A DNA stretch of 64,000 bases from Anaeramoeba flamelloides (lineage: Eukaryota > Metamonada > Anaeramoebidae): contig JANTQA010000032.1 of assembly GCA_027625915.1 (NCBI GenBank), positions 3,844,001 to 3,908,000 on the forward strand, read 5' to 3'. The number at the start of each line of letters is the position of its first letter. The first letter of the stretch is position 1. This document shows positions 24,168-35,604 of this stretch, piece after piece. The notes under the pieces are model-generated. The model was not told the DNA's origin and did not search any database. It saw nothing but the letters and a program-made list of their open reading frames with translations. Both the position numbers and the translations under genes were made by a program.

Positions 24168-24747
24168 TACATTTCTCGGTTAAATACTTCAACCCACCCT
24201 TTTTATTTTTTGAGATATTATTTTTTTTATTTAAATTTTTGAATATCAATTAATTTATTTTCTCTGAAGAGACTAAACCTTACCTTTTTTTATTATACTC
24301 ATATTTTAATAAAGGTAAAAAACGAGAAATATTTAATATTAAACTTTAACAACAATAATCAAAGAAGTTGATTGATTGTTTTATTTTGAGGGGAAAATAA
24401 TTTCTAATTTCACTCAAGTAATCAAATAAATAAAATAATAATAATTCAGAACTAAAAAAAAGATACAAAAGAAAAACATGGAAAAAGGAAAAAAAAAAAA
24501 AGAAAAAAAAATGGAAAAAAACAAGAAAAAAAAACAAGATAAAAAAACAAGAAAATTAAAATAAAATAAAAATTTGAAAAAGTAAAACAATTAAAAAAAA
24601 AATTATAAAAAATGATTTTGATATAAAAATTGAAAAATTTTTTTGATTATGTTATATGATGAAACTCTACAGACTCATTCCTAATCGCATAAAAAGTGAG
24701 TAAACCTCTTAGAAAACTAGTTTAGTTTATATAAGAAAATTGTGAAT

Positions 24748-25626
24748 AATCATTGTGAAAAAAAAAATTGGGAAATTAAAAAAAAAAGAGGGTAAGTCAA
24801 AAATTTGTTTTCGTTTTTTAAATAATAAATATTAGCAAAATGATTTTTGATGAAAGTAAAATTTTATGAACAAATCTTACATTTAAGAAAAACCAAAGAC
24901 ATTATCTATTAATAATTTTCAAAGGTAATATTAAATTGTTGTATTTTGACAATTTAGAATTACCCCGGAACTCTAAAAAAGAAAAACCGAAACTAATTTT
25001 AATTGTAAACTTTAACAAAAACAAGAGAACTGTTTATTTGGAAATATTAAAATCCATTAATTCAATAAGATATTTAACATTGCTAATTAATACAAATTTA
25101 TCAAAGTTAATCTTAAATATCCTTTTTAACTAAATTGAATCATAAAATCTTCCAAAAAAGATATTTTTTCAGAATAGATTATTTTCCACTAATGTTTTAC
25201 AATCAAAACTTTAAAATAACGAAATACCAAGATTTTCAAAACCATTTAAATTCTTTAAATCTCCATATACAAACTTTAATTTAAAACAGTTATTAATTTT
25301 TGGTCTTCCCAAACAATGAATAACTTGATCTTGGACTGTAATCTAATAAAAAAAAATAACATTTTTAGTAAAGTGTACAATTAAAAGTAAAATGGTGTAT
25401 TTTTAGAGTTCCACGGTAATTCTAAATTGTCAAAATAAACGAAATAGCATTACCTTTGAAAATTATGTTTGGTAATGACTTTGGTTTTTCTTAAATGTAA
25501 GATTTGTTCAAAAAATTTTACTTTCATCAAAAATCATTTTGCTAATATTTATTATTTAAAAAACGAAAACAAATTTTTGACTGACCCAATTTTTTTTTAA
25601 TGTCCCAATTTTTTTTCACAATGGTA
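24748..25626. repeat. Fold-back element with ~210-bp arms
   Basis: Arms at about 24751-24990 and 25400-25623 are near-identical inverted copies (blocks CATTGTGAAAA, GTCAAAAATTTGTTTTCGTT, TTTGCTAATATTTATTATTT, CTTACATTTAAGAAAAACCA, TTGACAATTTAGAATTACC). The unique loop is about 400 bp. TA lies just outside each CATTGTG terminus. The loop frame at 24936-25133 (65 codons) crosses an arm boundary and is not convincing. Confidence 0.85.
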
Positions 25627-25944
25627 AGATGTTTTCTGATTCACATTTGAAATAAAAAAAAAAATCAAAATAAAAAAAAAATAAATAAAGCTTATTTTTA
25701 TTTTTATTTATTTAATGTTCCGTTAAAAAAATATTTTATAAAAAATAAATAACCAAAGAATCAGATCAAAAATATTAGATTGAATTTTTTCAAAAATCAA
25801 AACAATTTTGAAAAAAAAAAAAACGTAAAAAGAATAAAATCAAAAATTAAAAAATAAAAATTCAAAAAAATAAAATCATAAAGAAGAAAAATGATATAAA
25901 AAAAAAAAAAAAAAAATGATAAAAAAAAAAAAAAATAACAATTA

Positions 25945-28107
25945 TTAATAATATTTTTGAATTTTTTTCTCGTTTCTTTTTAACCAATTTCTATGAAAAA
26001 TTGTGATTGTTCTCGTGATTAATAATCTTTCGTTTGGTGATCTAGCTGCCAAATAATAACAATTATTGTTACTTTTTTTTTTCCCACGTGATTGTATTTT
26101 AAAAATTCGCTCATTTTCAAGTTCTGTAACTTGGTAATCGGGAGTAAATTTGATTGTTTTTTGTGTTTTGGAATACTTAATTTTGACCGATTCCCTATTT
26201 AGATACAATAGGCCATTTTGGAAGGGCATTTTTCTTTTAACTATTGCATGGATAAAAAAAATGACCTTGCCGTCAAGATAATATTTTTTAGGACCGAAAT
26301 CTGAAAAGTAATCGTATTCGATCAGATCCCATTGGCGTTTTTCAAATAACTCTTCATTTTTGTTTTGAAGGATACCAATTTCTTTTTGGTTTTTGGTGGT
26401 TTCCATTAAATTAAGTTTCCCGCCAATAAGTGGCGCCACGGAGGTGTCCTTTTTTTGGTTGATTACCAGATGAGAAAAATCTCTGATACTTATAAGATGG
26501 GAAATGGACGTTGAGTTAAATGTCTGTGCTTTTTTTTTTTTTTGAGATCGTTGCTTTTTGATTTCATAATCATCATCAGAAGAAAAAGCAGAAGCAGAGC
26601 TTTCACTGAAATTGTCATCTGTAACTTTGGTTCCAAGATTGTTTAAGGTATCCTTTTGACTTTCGTGACCAAAAAAGCCAATTTTCAAATTTTTTTTTTT
26701 TTTTTTGGCCTGCAATTTGGCCTTTTGTTTCCAGAGATCTAATAGGCGCTGTATTGATCTAAACTCGCCCAATTGTTGCTTCATGCTATTTGAAATTCTA
26801 TATGGCGGTAATACTAATAAATTTAAGTTGTTGATATCAAGGTATTCCACTTTAGGGTTTTTGCCAATTCTTTTATCCTTGCCATTCGAGAGTTGATAGA
26901 CTAGCAGGGCAAAGACGATCGAAGACTTGATTTGAAAATTGTCCGCGCAGATGACAATTTTGGAATTGGTTGTGTGGTTTATTTTGTTCTTCAATAGAAT
27001 CTTTCTTGGGTGTGCGGAGTGAATCGAAAATTCCAAGTCTTTCCATTTGGACTTGAACATATATTTGGTGTTTCGTGCGTGGTGGTGGTTCTTTGTTCCT
27101 TTCTTTTCACCACTGCTTGGGTTCAATGTGAAATTGGCACTAATGGTCCCCACAGAGACACCCTTTTTATTAAAATACAAAATAACTTTGTGATCAGAGA
27201 TTTTCTCATTTTCAAAGAAATTCACACATAAGAAAAAGCCGCCCAAGCAGCACCAAGAGAGTGCCTGCAAATAAGACTGCAAATAGTCCTTCTTTGTTTG
27301 CTTAATTGCATCAAATACGTTTGGTTCCAGTTCCAAGAGATCGATGGATCCCCAATGTGTGTATGTCCCTAAATAGAATAAAATCTCAAATTGCGAGGGC
27401 ATATTTGGTGACTTGATGTGCTTCACAATGAGATCATGCGCAGAGGTTTGGGAAAGTAGGTTTTTACTCGAGCCAAGAGAGACATTCTTGAAATGAAGTA
27501 GAAAGCTTGACGTTTCGGACTGATCGCTTCCATAGCTCCCTAAAGTCGTCCCCGTTGACGAAGATGTGCTTTGTTGACGATCAGAATTACCATCTGAATC
27601 TTCTTCTTCATTCCCAGACATATCACTAGTGAATGAACTTTCTTTTTTTTCACTGACGTTATCTCTTGAATCTTCAGAATTGCTTTTCGATGCATCCCAG
27701 TCAGATGCAAGTGAAGACGCATTGGAATCAGTTTTCTGTTCTTCTGCATCTTCCCATTCCAAGTTCTCTTCAATTATACCTGCGAAGTTGTCAACACCAT
27801 TGCCTTTTTTGTTTTCTATTTCTTCGCTTTCACTTTTATTTTCACTTTTTTTTTCACTTTCACTTTTGCTTTCACTTTTACTTTCACTTTTACTTTTACT
27901 TTTATTTTCTTTTTCAGAAGAACTATCAGAGTTGTTTGTTTTTTTCTGTTTTTTGATCGTGTCGAACTCCCCTTGATCGATCGATTCACTTGAGGAAGAA
28001 TTGGTTGTGTGTTTCTTTTCACTATCAGATTTTCCTGAATTAGAAGCGCTTTTAATTTCTCTTTCGTGATTTGAGCTACTTGTTGAATCAGTTCCTGAGT
28101 TACTCAT
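25945..28107 (-). CDS. Ser/acidic-rich protein of unknown function, 720 residues
   Basis: I chose the ATG at 28107 (MSNSGTDSTSSSN). The in-frame ATG at 28194 would add a Phe-run that is really a T-rich leader like the one before the transporter gene. Residues ~1-195 are Ser/Glu/Lys/Asp-rich and disordered, with KSKSESKSESKSES repeats. Residues ~200-480 look folded (HDLIVKHIKSPNMPSQFEIL, VILYFNKKGVSVGTISANF, KWKDLEFSIHS, SKIVICADNFQIKSSIVFAL). A Lys-rich and Ser/Asp linker follows. The last ~120 residues alternate short beta-like strands (KVIFFIHAIVKRKM, GLLYLNRESVKIKYS, RIFKIQSRGKKKSNNNCYYL) and end in a helix, a PH-domain-like pattern that I cannot confirm. If so, it would bind membrane lipid or a protein partner. 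Confidence 0.8.
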   Translation of the reverse strand: MSNSGTDSTSSSNHEREIKSASNSGKSDSEKKHTTNSSSSESIDQGEFDTIKKQKKTNNSDSSSEKENKSKSKSESKSESKSESEKKSENKSESEEIENKKGNGVDNFAGIIEENLEWEDAEEQKTDSNASSLASDWDASKSNSEDSRDNVSEKKESSFTSDMSGNEEEDSDGNSDRQQSTSSSTGTTLGSYGSDQSETSSFLLHFKNVSLGSSKNLLSQTSAHDLIVKHIKSPNMPSQFEILFYLGTYTHWGSIDLLELEPNVFDAIKQTKKDYLQSYLQALSWCCLGGFFLCVNFFENEKISDHKVILYFNKKGVSVGTISANFTLNPSSGEKKGTKNHHHARNTKYMFKSKWKDLEFSIHSAHPRKILLKNKINHTTNSKIVICADNFQIKSSIVFALLVYQLSNGKDKRIGKNPKVEYLDINNLNLLVLPPYRISNSMKQQLGEFRSIQRLLDLWKQKAKLQAKKKKKNLKIGFFGHESQKDTLNNLGTKVTDDNFSESSASAFSSDDDYEIKKQRSQKKKKAQTFNSTSISHLISIRDFSHLVINQKKDTSVAPLIGGKLNLMETTKNQKEIGILQNKNEELFEKRQWDLIEYDYFSDFGPKKYYLDGKVIFFIHAIVKRKMPFQNGLLYLNRESVKIKYSKTQKTIKFTPDYQVTELENERIFKIQSRGKKKSNNNCYYLAARSPNERLLITRTITIFHRNWLKRNEKKIQKYY

Positions 28108-28140
28108 TAATATAAATGGACTTTTTTTTGTGTGTGTTTT

Positions 28141-28161
28141 GAAGAAAAACAAGAGAAAAAA
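28141..28161 (-). promoter_or_regulatory. Pyrimidine motif TTTCTCTTGTTTTTCTT upstream of the 720-aa gene
   Basis: On the coding strand CTCTTG lies about 43-48 bases before the chosen ATG, inside a T-rich stretch. Nearly the same string occurs at a similar distance before the transporter ATG (35585-35604). It may be a core promoter or initiator. Two examples are too few for certainty. Confidence 0.35.
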
Positions 28162-28432
28162 AACGATAAAAAATAAAAAAAAATCTTTCCTCAACGTGAA
28201 CTCGGAATAGTTGATTATTTTTTTTTTTTTTGATTTAAACTCGTTACGTTTTGGTTACTCATACTTGAAAAATTATCTTTTTCGGTTGGAGATATTTTTA
28301 AAAAGTGAATATTTTTTTCTTTTTTTAGTTTTAAGGAATCCTTTGTGTTCAAAAGAGACTCCCAGTTTCAACCTTTTAGAAGTATACTTTAAGTTTTAAA
28401 AAAAATTGTATTCTTGAGAATTTTGATTTTAG

Positions 28433-28810
28433 GTTACAGAAGCTTACATACATGAGAAAGCGAACCAGACAGACACAATTACCAAAATCTCGAAACACAT
28501 TAAACCAAACACATTTACCGAAATACAATACAAACAACAAAACACAGTAGAGAGGGATTGTATTTCATTTCGTTTTTATGATATTGTCTTGTGTTTTATT
28601 TTTTGTCTTGTGTATCAGAAAATGTGTTAGGTTTCAAGTGGTTCTATATTTCGATAATTGTTGTGGTGTTTTTCAGGTTCCCTGTATCTTGGAGTAGATG
28701 GTCGTATAAACAACAAAATGGTAGGTATCAATCTCATTGACAAATTACCCAAACCGAAAGGTGTACACACTGTTTGTTGTTCTTTAAGGAGTCCATTCTC
28801 TCACATTTGA
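28433..28810 (+). other. GC-richer island with two ATG-less open stretches; possible exons
   Basis: After a TTTTAG, the frame from 28433 stays open for 65 codons with ordinary amino-acid use (EAYIHEKANQTDTITKI...). After a TTTTTCAG, the frame around 28676-28810 reads SLYLGVDGRINNK...IDKLPKP...HTVCC to a stop. The second resembles, weakly, the LGxDxR...DKL...CC run of proteasome beta subunits. No downstream exon continuing that fold was found, and the two stretches need an unconfirmed ~49-base intron to join. They could equally be the untranslated leader of the divergent gene or a decayed gene. Confidence 0.25.
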
Positions 28811-29949
28811 ATTTCCTTCAAGCTGAGATGCAAGAAAAAAGTTTTTAAGAAATACCTCAAAAAATGGTTTAAGGATTTAGGCCCTTGAAATGGGAAACCC
28901 CATTTTCTTGTGTATGGAGTGTAAAAGCCTTGTTTTTTTGGAACTTTGTTGATGAACCTACAACTTTGTATGAATTTTTGAGCTTTTTAAAAAAAATATG
29001 TTTCCAAAATTCGAATTGAGGAATGAAAATCTGATAAATCCAGAGACATTTCTTAACAAATGAGGATAAAATGTTTTAAGTGTTGATATTTGACTTGTTT
29101 TTTATTTTAATTTTTTGAAAATTTTCTTAAAGTTATTTCCAAAATTGGATAATTGGAGAAATGGACCCTAAGAAGTTTCTGGGTTTTAGTAAGTGATTTG
29201 GAAATAAGAATATGCTGGTTAACACTCTGAAAATAAAAAAAATGTTTTTTCATTTCAAATAATATTTGAGGTGAACAAGAATTTTTGAAAATTTGAAATA
29301 ATACTGCTAATTATACAATAAAAAGATCAAAATTTTCATTCAGCTTTACATTAAAAAAACATTTCAAGAATTAAAATAAATTACCAAAGTCCCCAATTCT
29401 CAAAGGTAAATTAATAATTTATGCTTGTTTTAAGAATTAAAAAATTCAAAGGTAACAAGACTTTATAAATTACAATTTTGGAAAGCTGAATGAAACTTTT
29501 GTTCCATTTATTTTGCAACGAATAGTAATAAGAGAAATTTTTTTTTTTTTGGATTTACTAGGATAATTTGAGCATATTTTTTAATTTTTTTCTAAATTTA
29601 ATTTAGGAATTTCTTAAAGAAAATAAAATCATTTATGATTTTTTTTTGATTTTTTTTTTTTAAATATTTTTTGGAATATATTTCTACAATGAATTACAAA
29701 CCAAAAAAGAAATTACAAAAAAAAAAACAAAGACCGAAAGTATCCTTAATAAAATTAATCTAAGAATGATTCGGAACATCTTTTAAAAAAACCCAACAAC
29801 CTACTGTAAAATACAAAAGAAAAAAATCCACATAGTACTAATCCTGTTTTAAACCATCAATAGGAAGGATAAATTTTCATCATAACAAATATCTACCTTT
29901 TATTTGTTTTTTTTTTTTTTTTTAAATAAAAACTAAAATCACAAATGTA

Positions 29950-30557
29950 ACATCATTTCCAAAAATGTTACTCACCTGATATAATAAATTGAAACATATA
30001 TATATATATATATTAGTATTCAAGAACAGGAGATAAATACGTATGATCTGTCAAACACTTTTAATATATTCTAAATATATAAAATCTCGATATTTTAAAT
30101 TTAAACAAAATCAAACCAAAAAAAAAAAAAAAAAACTGAGTTATAATTTTTGAAATGAACATTACTATTTTTTGATTATTGATACTAAAAAAAAGTAAAT
30201 AATAAGATTTTTTACTAATAATTAAATTCATTTTAAAAGACATTCCATTGTCGAAATTTTCTTAGTGATTATTTGTCTTTTCAAATTTCTTTTTTTTTTT
30301 CATCACAATCCTTTGCTAAAAAAACTTTAAAAAATAGAAAAACAAAAAGGAAAAAAGAAAAAGAAATGAAAAAGAAAAAAATAAGCAAAAAAAAAAATTT
30401 AAAAATTATAAAAAAATGATTCTAAAATTTGATGAAGTTAGAAAAAATGGTTCTGATCCAAAAATTTGAAAATTTTTTTTTAATGAGAATACTGGGAAAA
30501 CACCTAAAAAAAACCAATTGACATTATAAAACAAGTCAAAATATTTGAAAAATAGAT
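29950..30557 (+). repeat. F3-family TA-flanked element
   Basis: The left end is TA then ACATCATTTCCAAAAATG followed by TTACTCACCTGA. The interior shares long blocks with 362-850 and 38587-39153. The right end is near CAAAATATTTGAAAAATAG. Terminal bases are partly decayed. Confidence 0.75.
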
Positions 30558-32117
30558 TGGATTCAAACCTTCAAGAAGAAGAAGATATTATTCTATAGAT
30601 TATACCTTCAAAAAGCATCAGTTTTTAAAAATAGAAGAAGTTAATGTATAATTTATATATAAGACCGAGCATTAATTATAATATGAATAACGCAGAGATG
30701 CCAAAACAATCGATCTGTATTATAGAATAAAGGGTCACATGGTCCAAAATATAGGCATATTTTTATTTCATTCTAATCGACACAAAACCCAGGCACACGA
30801 TCTGTTGTTTCAAATCAGTAACCCACTTTAAATGATTTTTCAACCTTTTTTTTTTATTTATTCATACTTGATTCAAATAAACAAATAAAACTTTATTGTT
30901 GATTTTTTATTTTTTTTTTTTAGTTTTGGATTATACAATGAAAAATTTTTATTAAATTTAGTTTTTTCTTTGAAAAATTGATAAAATTTTCTCTAAAAAA
31001 ATTCTTTTTTTTCATTATTACAACAGAGAAAAATAAAAATTCTTTGTTTTATTTTGAAAAAATCAAAAAATGATAAAATTACAAAATTTTGATCCAAAAA
31101 TTAATTTTGAACACTTTTTAAAGATTTGTTCCTTTTTTTTTATAATAAAATATTTCGGGAATTTTGTCAGATAATGGTTATTTAAATGATCCATAAATTG
31201 ATAGCTACTCATAAATCCAAACAAAAATTTTAAACTTTTTTACTCAATTTAATTTTTTTTATCTCTTGTAAATCAACTTTAAAACCATTTTTTTTTCAAC
31301 CCAGATATTTTCAAAGGAAACTTGATAAAAAATTACCCTTATATTCAAACAATAATAGTCTTTCTTCAACTCTTATTAAGAAATTTTTAAAAATAAGAAA
31401 GTCAACAACAGATTTATAAACATTGTTGTTAATTTATCAGCATCATATCTAAATACAATAAGTAACACTTTGTATTTTCTAGATTTGAAATTTTTTAATT
31501 TCTTTATTTTTCACAGATTTTAACTTGGAAAATCAATAATTGATATAAAATATCTAAAGTATATCTTGTTTCAGTCATAAGAGGCTAAATATTTTTTCAA
31601 ATATTATTTTTGTTTAGAAATAACTATTGAAGAATAAATAAAAAATAAGTAGAATGATACAACCCTCTAATAAAACTAATAAACTGAAATATTTTCTTAG
31701 AAAATTGAAAAACTCAAATTACTCTGCCCCTAATTTTGAATAAAAACAATATATATTTTGTTCTTGTGAATCTTCAATTGAAGATCAAATAAAATTCTAA
31801 TAGAAATAAATAGGATTTCTTGGCATTACCCCCTGCTTTGCTAGCATTACAAAAAAGGGTTTCAACAAGTGAATATGTGTTTTACCATAAAAAAAAATCG
31901 AATGAATAATATGTTAAAAAAAAAATTGAAAAAAAAATAAAAGTAAAAATAAGAAAATTTTATTTCAATTTTGTAATTTCCAAAAGAAAAATTTCTTTAA
32001 ATATGAATTCAAACCCTTTAAACATATAATTAAATCAACATATCTATGTATATTTTAACTGAAAAATAGTTTCGAAATATTAATAGTTAACCAATAATAT
32101 ATATATATATATATATA

Positions 32118-32648
32118 AACCCCATTCCAAATATTTGGATACACCAAAAAACAAAAATAGGTAATCAAAAACCTCTATTTATTATATTTATACTAACCTA
32201 ATATATAAAAACATTTAAGTTACCCGATATTAATGTCTTTATAAGTAACCATTTTAATCAAAATTAAGGATTTAAATATAAAACTCAAAAATTAAAATCA
32301 GTGTGTCCAAAATAATGAAACAGTGGAACAAGAAATCTCTTGGTAAATTTGTTTAAATTTCATAAACAATTATTAATCGATCAAATGATAAGATACCATC
32401 AACAAATTGTAGGCGATTTTCCAATTTAACAAAATCAACACTAATCTTCTATCAACCATTGAAAAAAAAAAAACCAGATCAAACGAAATAGATTACATAG
32501 CTGGAGAAAAGGAAATGAAAACAAAACAACAGAGACAAAAAATGAAATAGTTTGTAAAATCAAAAATATTCCCAAATTGGATTTAAATTGTATTGTTGTT
32601 ATTCTTTCAACCATTTAAACCTTGCCAAAACTTTCTGGAATTTAGTTT
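32118..32648 (+). repeat. F1-family TA-flanked element (531 bp)
   Basis: It starts TA then AACCCCATTCCAAATATTTG and ends GGAATTTAGTTTTA. The interior matches 4546-5072 (CAACAAATTGT, TTTTCCAATTTAACAAA, CTATCAACCATT, GAAATAGTTTGTAAAATC). Its right end lies only a few bases from the left end of the next element. Confidence 0.85.
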
Positions 32649-32654
32649 TATATA

Positions 32655-33241
32655 TATAATGAGACTATTTTTCACAATTTTAACAAATAAACTTTTTTTT
32701 AGTCAAATTACCCATTTTTATTGAAGAAATAGAACATATTCCAGGATTTTAATTCATTATTCTTCTCAAAATAAAAGTTAAATTTTTATGTCTAATTATT
32801 TTTTCTGATTTCGTCAATTATTTTTTTTGCTTTTTATTTTTTTTTTCTTATTTTTTTTTCTTTTTTCTTTTTTTTGTAAATATAATTTTAAAAAAAAAAA
32901 TACCCTGAAACTTCTAATTAACATAAAGTAAATTATAATTTATAATTTCTTTAAAAATAAACACGTTTACGATTTAATGTATTATTGTCAACAATTTTAA
33001 TTTTCGAAAGAAATTGAGAAATTTTACACGAGATTTTCCAAGAAAGTTTATACACAAAATTTTTATTTATAATTTTATTTTTTTATGAAATTTATTGTTT
33101 TTTCATCTATTTCTTTGATGAATCTCACCTTGAAACTGAATTTAATTAGATATCTTATTTCTAAACAATCTTATTTTGGTTAATTTTGAAAAAAAAAAGC
33201 GAATTTTTCATTTTTAGCTCGTAACGTTTGAGTGAAATGGA
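32655..33241 (+). repeat. F4-family element abutting an F1 element
   Basis: The left end is near GAGACTATTTTTCACAATTTT. The right end, read inward on the other strand, is TAAACTCCATTTCACTC. The body aligns with 14137-14774. Confidence 0.7.
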
Positions 33242-34616
33242 GTTTATTTCCAATTGATTGAAAAATTAAATTTCTTGAGTTTTGAAAATTTAAATGTTTT
33301 TGAAATTTCTGGATTTTATAAATTATTGTAATAAAAAAAATAGGTATAAAAGTTATATTTTTTTAACATTGTTATCTCCAAAAAATTATTAAAATGTGCA
33401 ATACTATTTACTAAAAACTAAGTTCTACTCAAGAACACCTATTAGGGATGTACATCCCAAATGAATTCAAATGCGTATTACAAAGACCATGCTTTTATTT
33501 TGGTTAAAAACTTTTTAAACTTTCAATACACTATGAAACTGATTTTTTTTTCTGCAAATTTTGGATCAAACCCTATACTTATTTTTATTTTTATTTTTTG
33601 GTGATTATACCACCCTTAAGGACGACGTTTTTAATTAAAACAGTAAAATAATGTATAAAATTACACTTGAAAGAGTTATGTAATCCAAGTAATATTTGCC
33701 AAACAAGAATTTCTTTTAAGAAAAAATGTGAAATTTAAACAATTTTTGCAATTTTCTCAATTTTTAACCTTGTTAGATCATGCTAAATTTTGAATTCTAT
33801 ATTTTAGAATTTCCATTTCAATTTTCTGAACTCACACTATTTTCTTGGGCTGTTCTACACATTTTTTACATTTACTTTTACAAGTTTGAAATTTTCTTAA
33901 ATTTTAATTGCACTTGAAAATCCCCAAAAGCTATTTTTTGCAATTATTTTTTTTGTTATTTTCAATTTTCCTTTTCATTGAACAAGAAAGCAAAAAAGTA
34001 TATATGAAAAGGTAAAGATGACAAAAAATGTTTTTTTTTTTTTTTGTACAATTTCTTCGGTGTGAAATTTTTTTGTGAGTAGTGAAAGTGAAATAACAAC
34101 ATTACTCAACCCTCTCAAACGGTGGGAACATAGTCCTTAAAACTTTGTAAATTGTAGAAAAATTCCACAAAAACCACAAGTTATTGTATTTGGTGAATCT
34201 GTGAAATACTTGTTTGATTATTTTTGAAAAAACAAGTTTGTAATTGTCAGAAAAGGAAACTAAAAAAAATATTTTCTTTTAATAAATCGCAATAAAAACC
34301 TCAGTATAAATCCCTTTTCAACAAAGTTTAAAAGAAAAAATTTAAAAAAGAAAATAAAAACTTGAGCATTATAATCAATAGAGTACTTTAATTTTTCTAA
34401 AAGAAAAACTGGTTAATTAAAGAAGAATAGTGTTATTAAATTAAAGAAACAATATATAGAATCAGAAAAAAAATAACTCATAATTCATTTTTGAATCGTT
34501 TACGATCCGTATTTTTTTTTCATTTTTCCAATTAAAATAAGAGAGGAAAAACTTCAAAAACAAATAAAAAAAAACATAATGTTATAAAAATTGAGTTTAT
34601 GAGTTTTCACAAAGAC

Positions 34617-35542
34617 TTAGATTGTTTCCATATCTTGATTTTTTTCGAGTTTTTTTTGAAGCTTGTCAGCCCAAGAATATAAAGGCTTGCCAACATTTAA
34701 AACTTGTTTTTGGAAATAGGTATTGAGTATAATTGCGTATCCAGTATAATAAGCAAAAACAGCAACAAGAAAAAGGAAAATTCCTGTAGGGATTGATGAA
34801 GTTCCGAAAAAGACATGGAAAATCAAAGAAATAAGTGCAATCGAGATCGAAACTAAAATAAGTGGGAAGGTTTTGTTTAGTTGCAAACTCGCAAGAAGAA
34901 GGATCAAAGAAAAAATCAAAAATCCAACACAAATCCAACCAAAGTGTTTAAGTTCTTCGTGTGGGTCGTCCATGTCAACATAAGCAAGATGAACATAGGT
35001 CCATGATAGACCACACCAAAGTCCCCCATAGATCTAATTTTTTGAAAACATGGATTTGTTTTGGGTGGGGAGGAAAAATGAAAAAGGAGAAAAAAAAAAT
35101 TTAAAAAAGAAAAAAATGAATCAACAGTAAGAAAAAACAAAGGAAAAAAATAAAGGGGAAAATTAATAATAAAAAAAAAAAAAATATGTACCACAAAGGC
35201 AAAGGATCCAAAGACATTATTAGCAAAAAGCTCTAAAACACCAGCAAGGATTTGTGAAACTCCTGGAATCCAAAATAACCAAGGTGCCCTTGCAAGAACG
35301 GTTGAGCTTGTCCAACCCATATCTGCAGCAATTAAAACACAACACCCAATGCAAAGAGAAAACAAACCGATTGGACCTGGGTTACACACGTTTGACGGGA
35401 CGCTTACGATCGCCATCTCATAGGTTTCTGGGAATGTGACTTCTGAAGTTGGTATTACAATTGTTTGCCCTTTGTGTGGGGTGCTTCTTTGGAGTTGGAG
35501 ATCACTGTCATCTCCAGATTCATCAAAAACAATGTTTGACAT
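34617..35542 (-). CDS. GPR1/FUN34/YaaH (SatP-type) acetate/monocarboxylate transporter
   Basis: Exon 1 is 35542-35192 and exon 2 is 35033-34617. The 158-bp intron has donor GTACAT and acceptor TTAG in phase 0, and the product is 255 residues. I chose the ATG at 35542; an earlier in-frame ATG at 35596 would add 18 residues from a T-rich leader. A hydrophilic N-tail (1-45) precedes the family signature NPGPIGLF (54-61; family pattern NPxPLGL). Six hydrophobic helices follow. After helix 3 comes GVLELFANNVFGSFAF joined across the intron to IYGGLWCGLSW, matching the family's G-NTFG-A-F-SYG-FW stretch. The tail is short and basic/acidic. Family members carry acetate, succinate or ammonium-linked fluxes across the plasma membrane. 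The exact substrate cannot be told from sequence. Length is normal for eukaryotic members (~250-290). Confidence 0.95.
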
Positions 35543-35584
35543 TTGGTAATTTGAAGAATTATGAAAATTTCGATGGGGTTTTAT

Positions 35585-35604
35585 AAGAAAAAACAAGAGA
35601 AAAA
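35585..35604 (-). promoter_or_regulatory. Pyrimidine motif TTTTCTCTTGTTTTTTCTT upstream of the transporter
   Basis: CTCTTG lies about 52-57 bases upstream of the ATG, followed on the coding strand by AAAAC. It resembles the motif at 28141-28161 in sequence and spacing. Confidence 0.35.

Larger units (their letters stand above)
21878..25944. other. Intergenic block rich in small elements (4.1 kb)
   Basis: No gene is recognised. Repeats account for 22672-23417, 23666-23868, 23880-24167 and 24748-25626. The 61-codon minus frame at 22002-22187 and the + frames at 22293-22607 and 22943-23161 are short, hydrophobic or T-rich, and have no partner exon that I can see. 25630-25940 is A-rich filler before the end of the next gene. 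Confidence 0.6.
28108..34616. other. Intergenic block (6.5 kb)
   Basis: It contains a GC-richer island (28433-28810), an F3 element (29950-30557), an F1 element (32118-32648) abutting an F4 element (32655-33241), and TA microsatellites near 29999-30013 and 32098-32117. 30600-32100 and 33250-34600 hold AT-rich sequence without recognisable features. Confidence 0.6.

Noticed and set aside
28108-28194. N-terminal Phe-rich extension of the 720-residue protein as a signal peptide
   Set aside because: The stretch is a T-rich leader resembling the one before the transporter gene; the next ATG starts an ordinary Ser-rich N-terminus.
33412-33520. Slightly GC-richer patch (TATTAGGGATGTACATCCC) downstream of the F4 element
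   Set aside because: It has a small palindrome but no frame, repeat partner or RNA structure that I could support.
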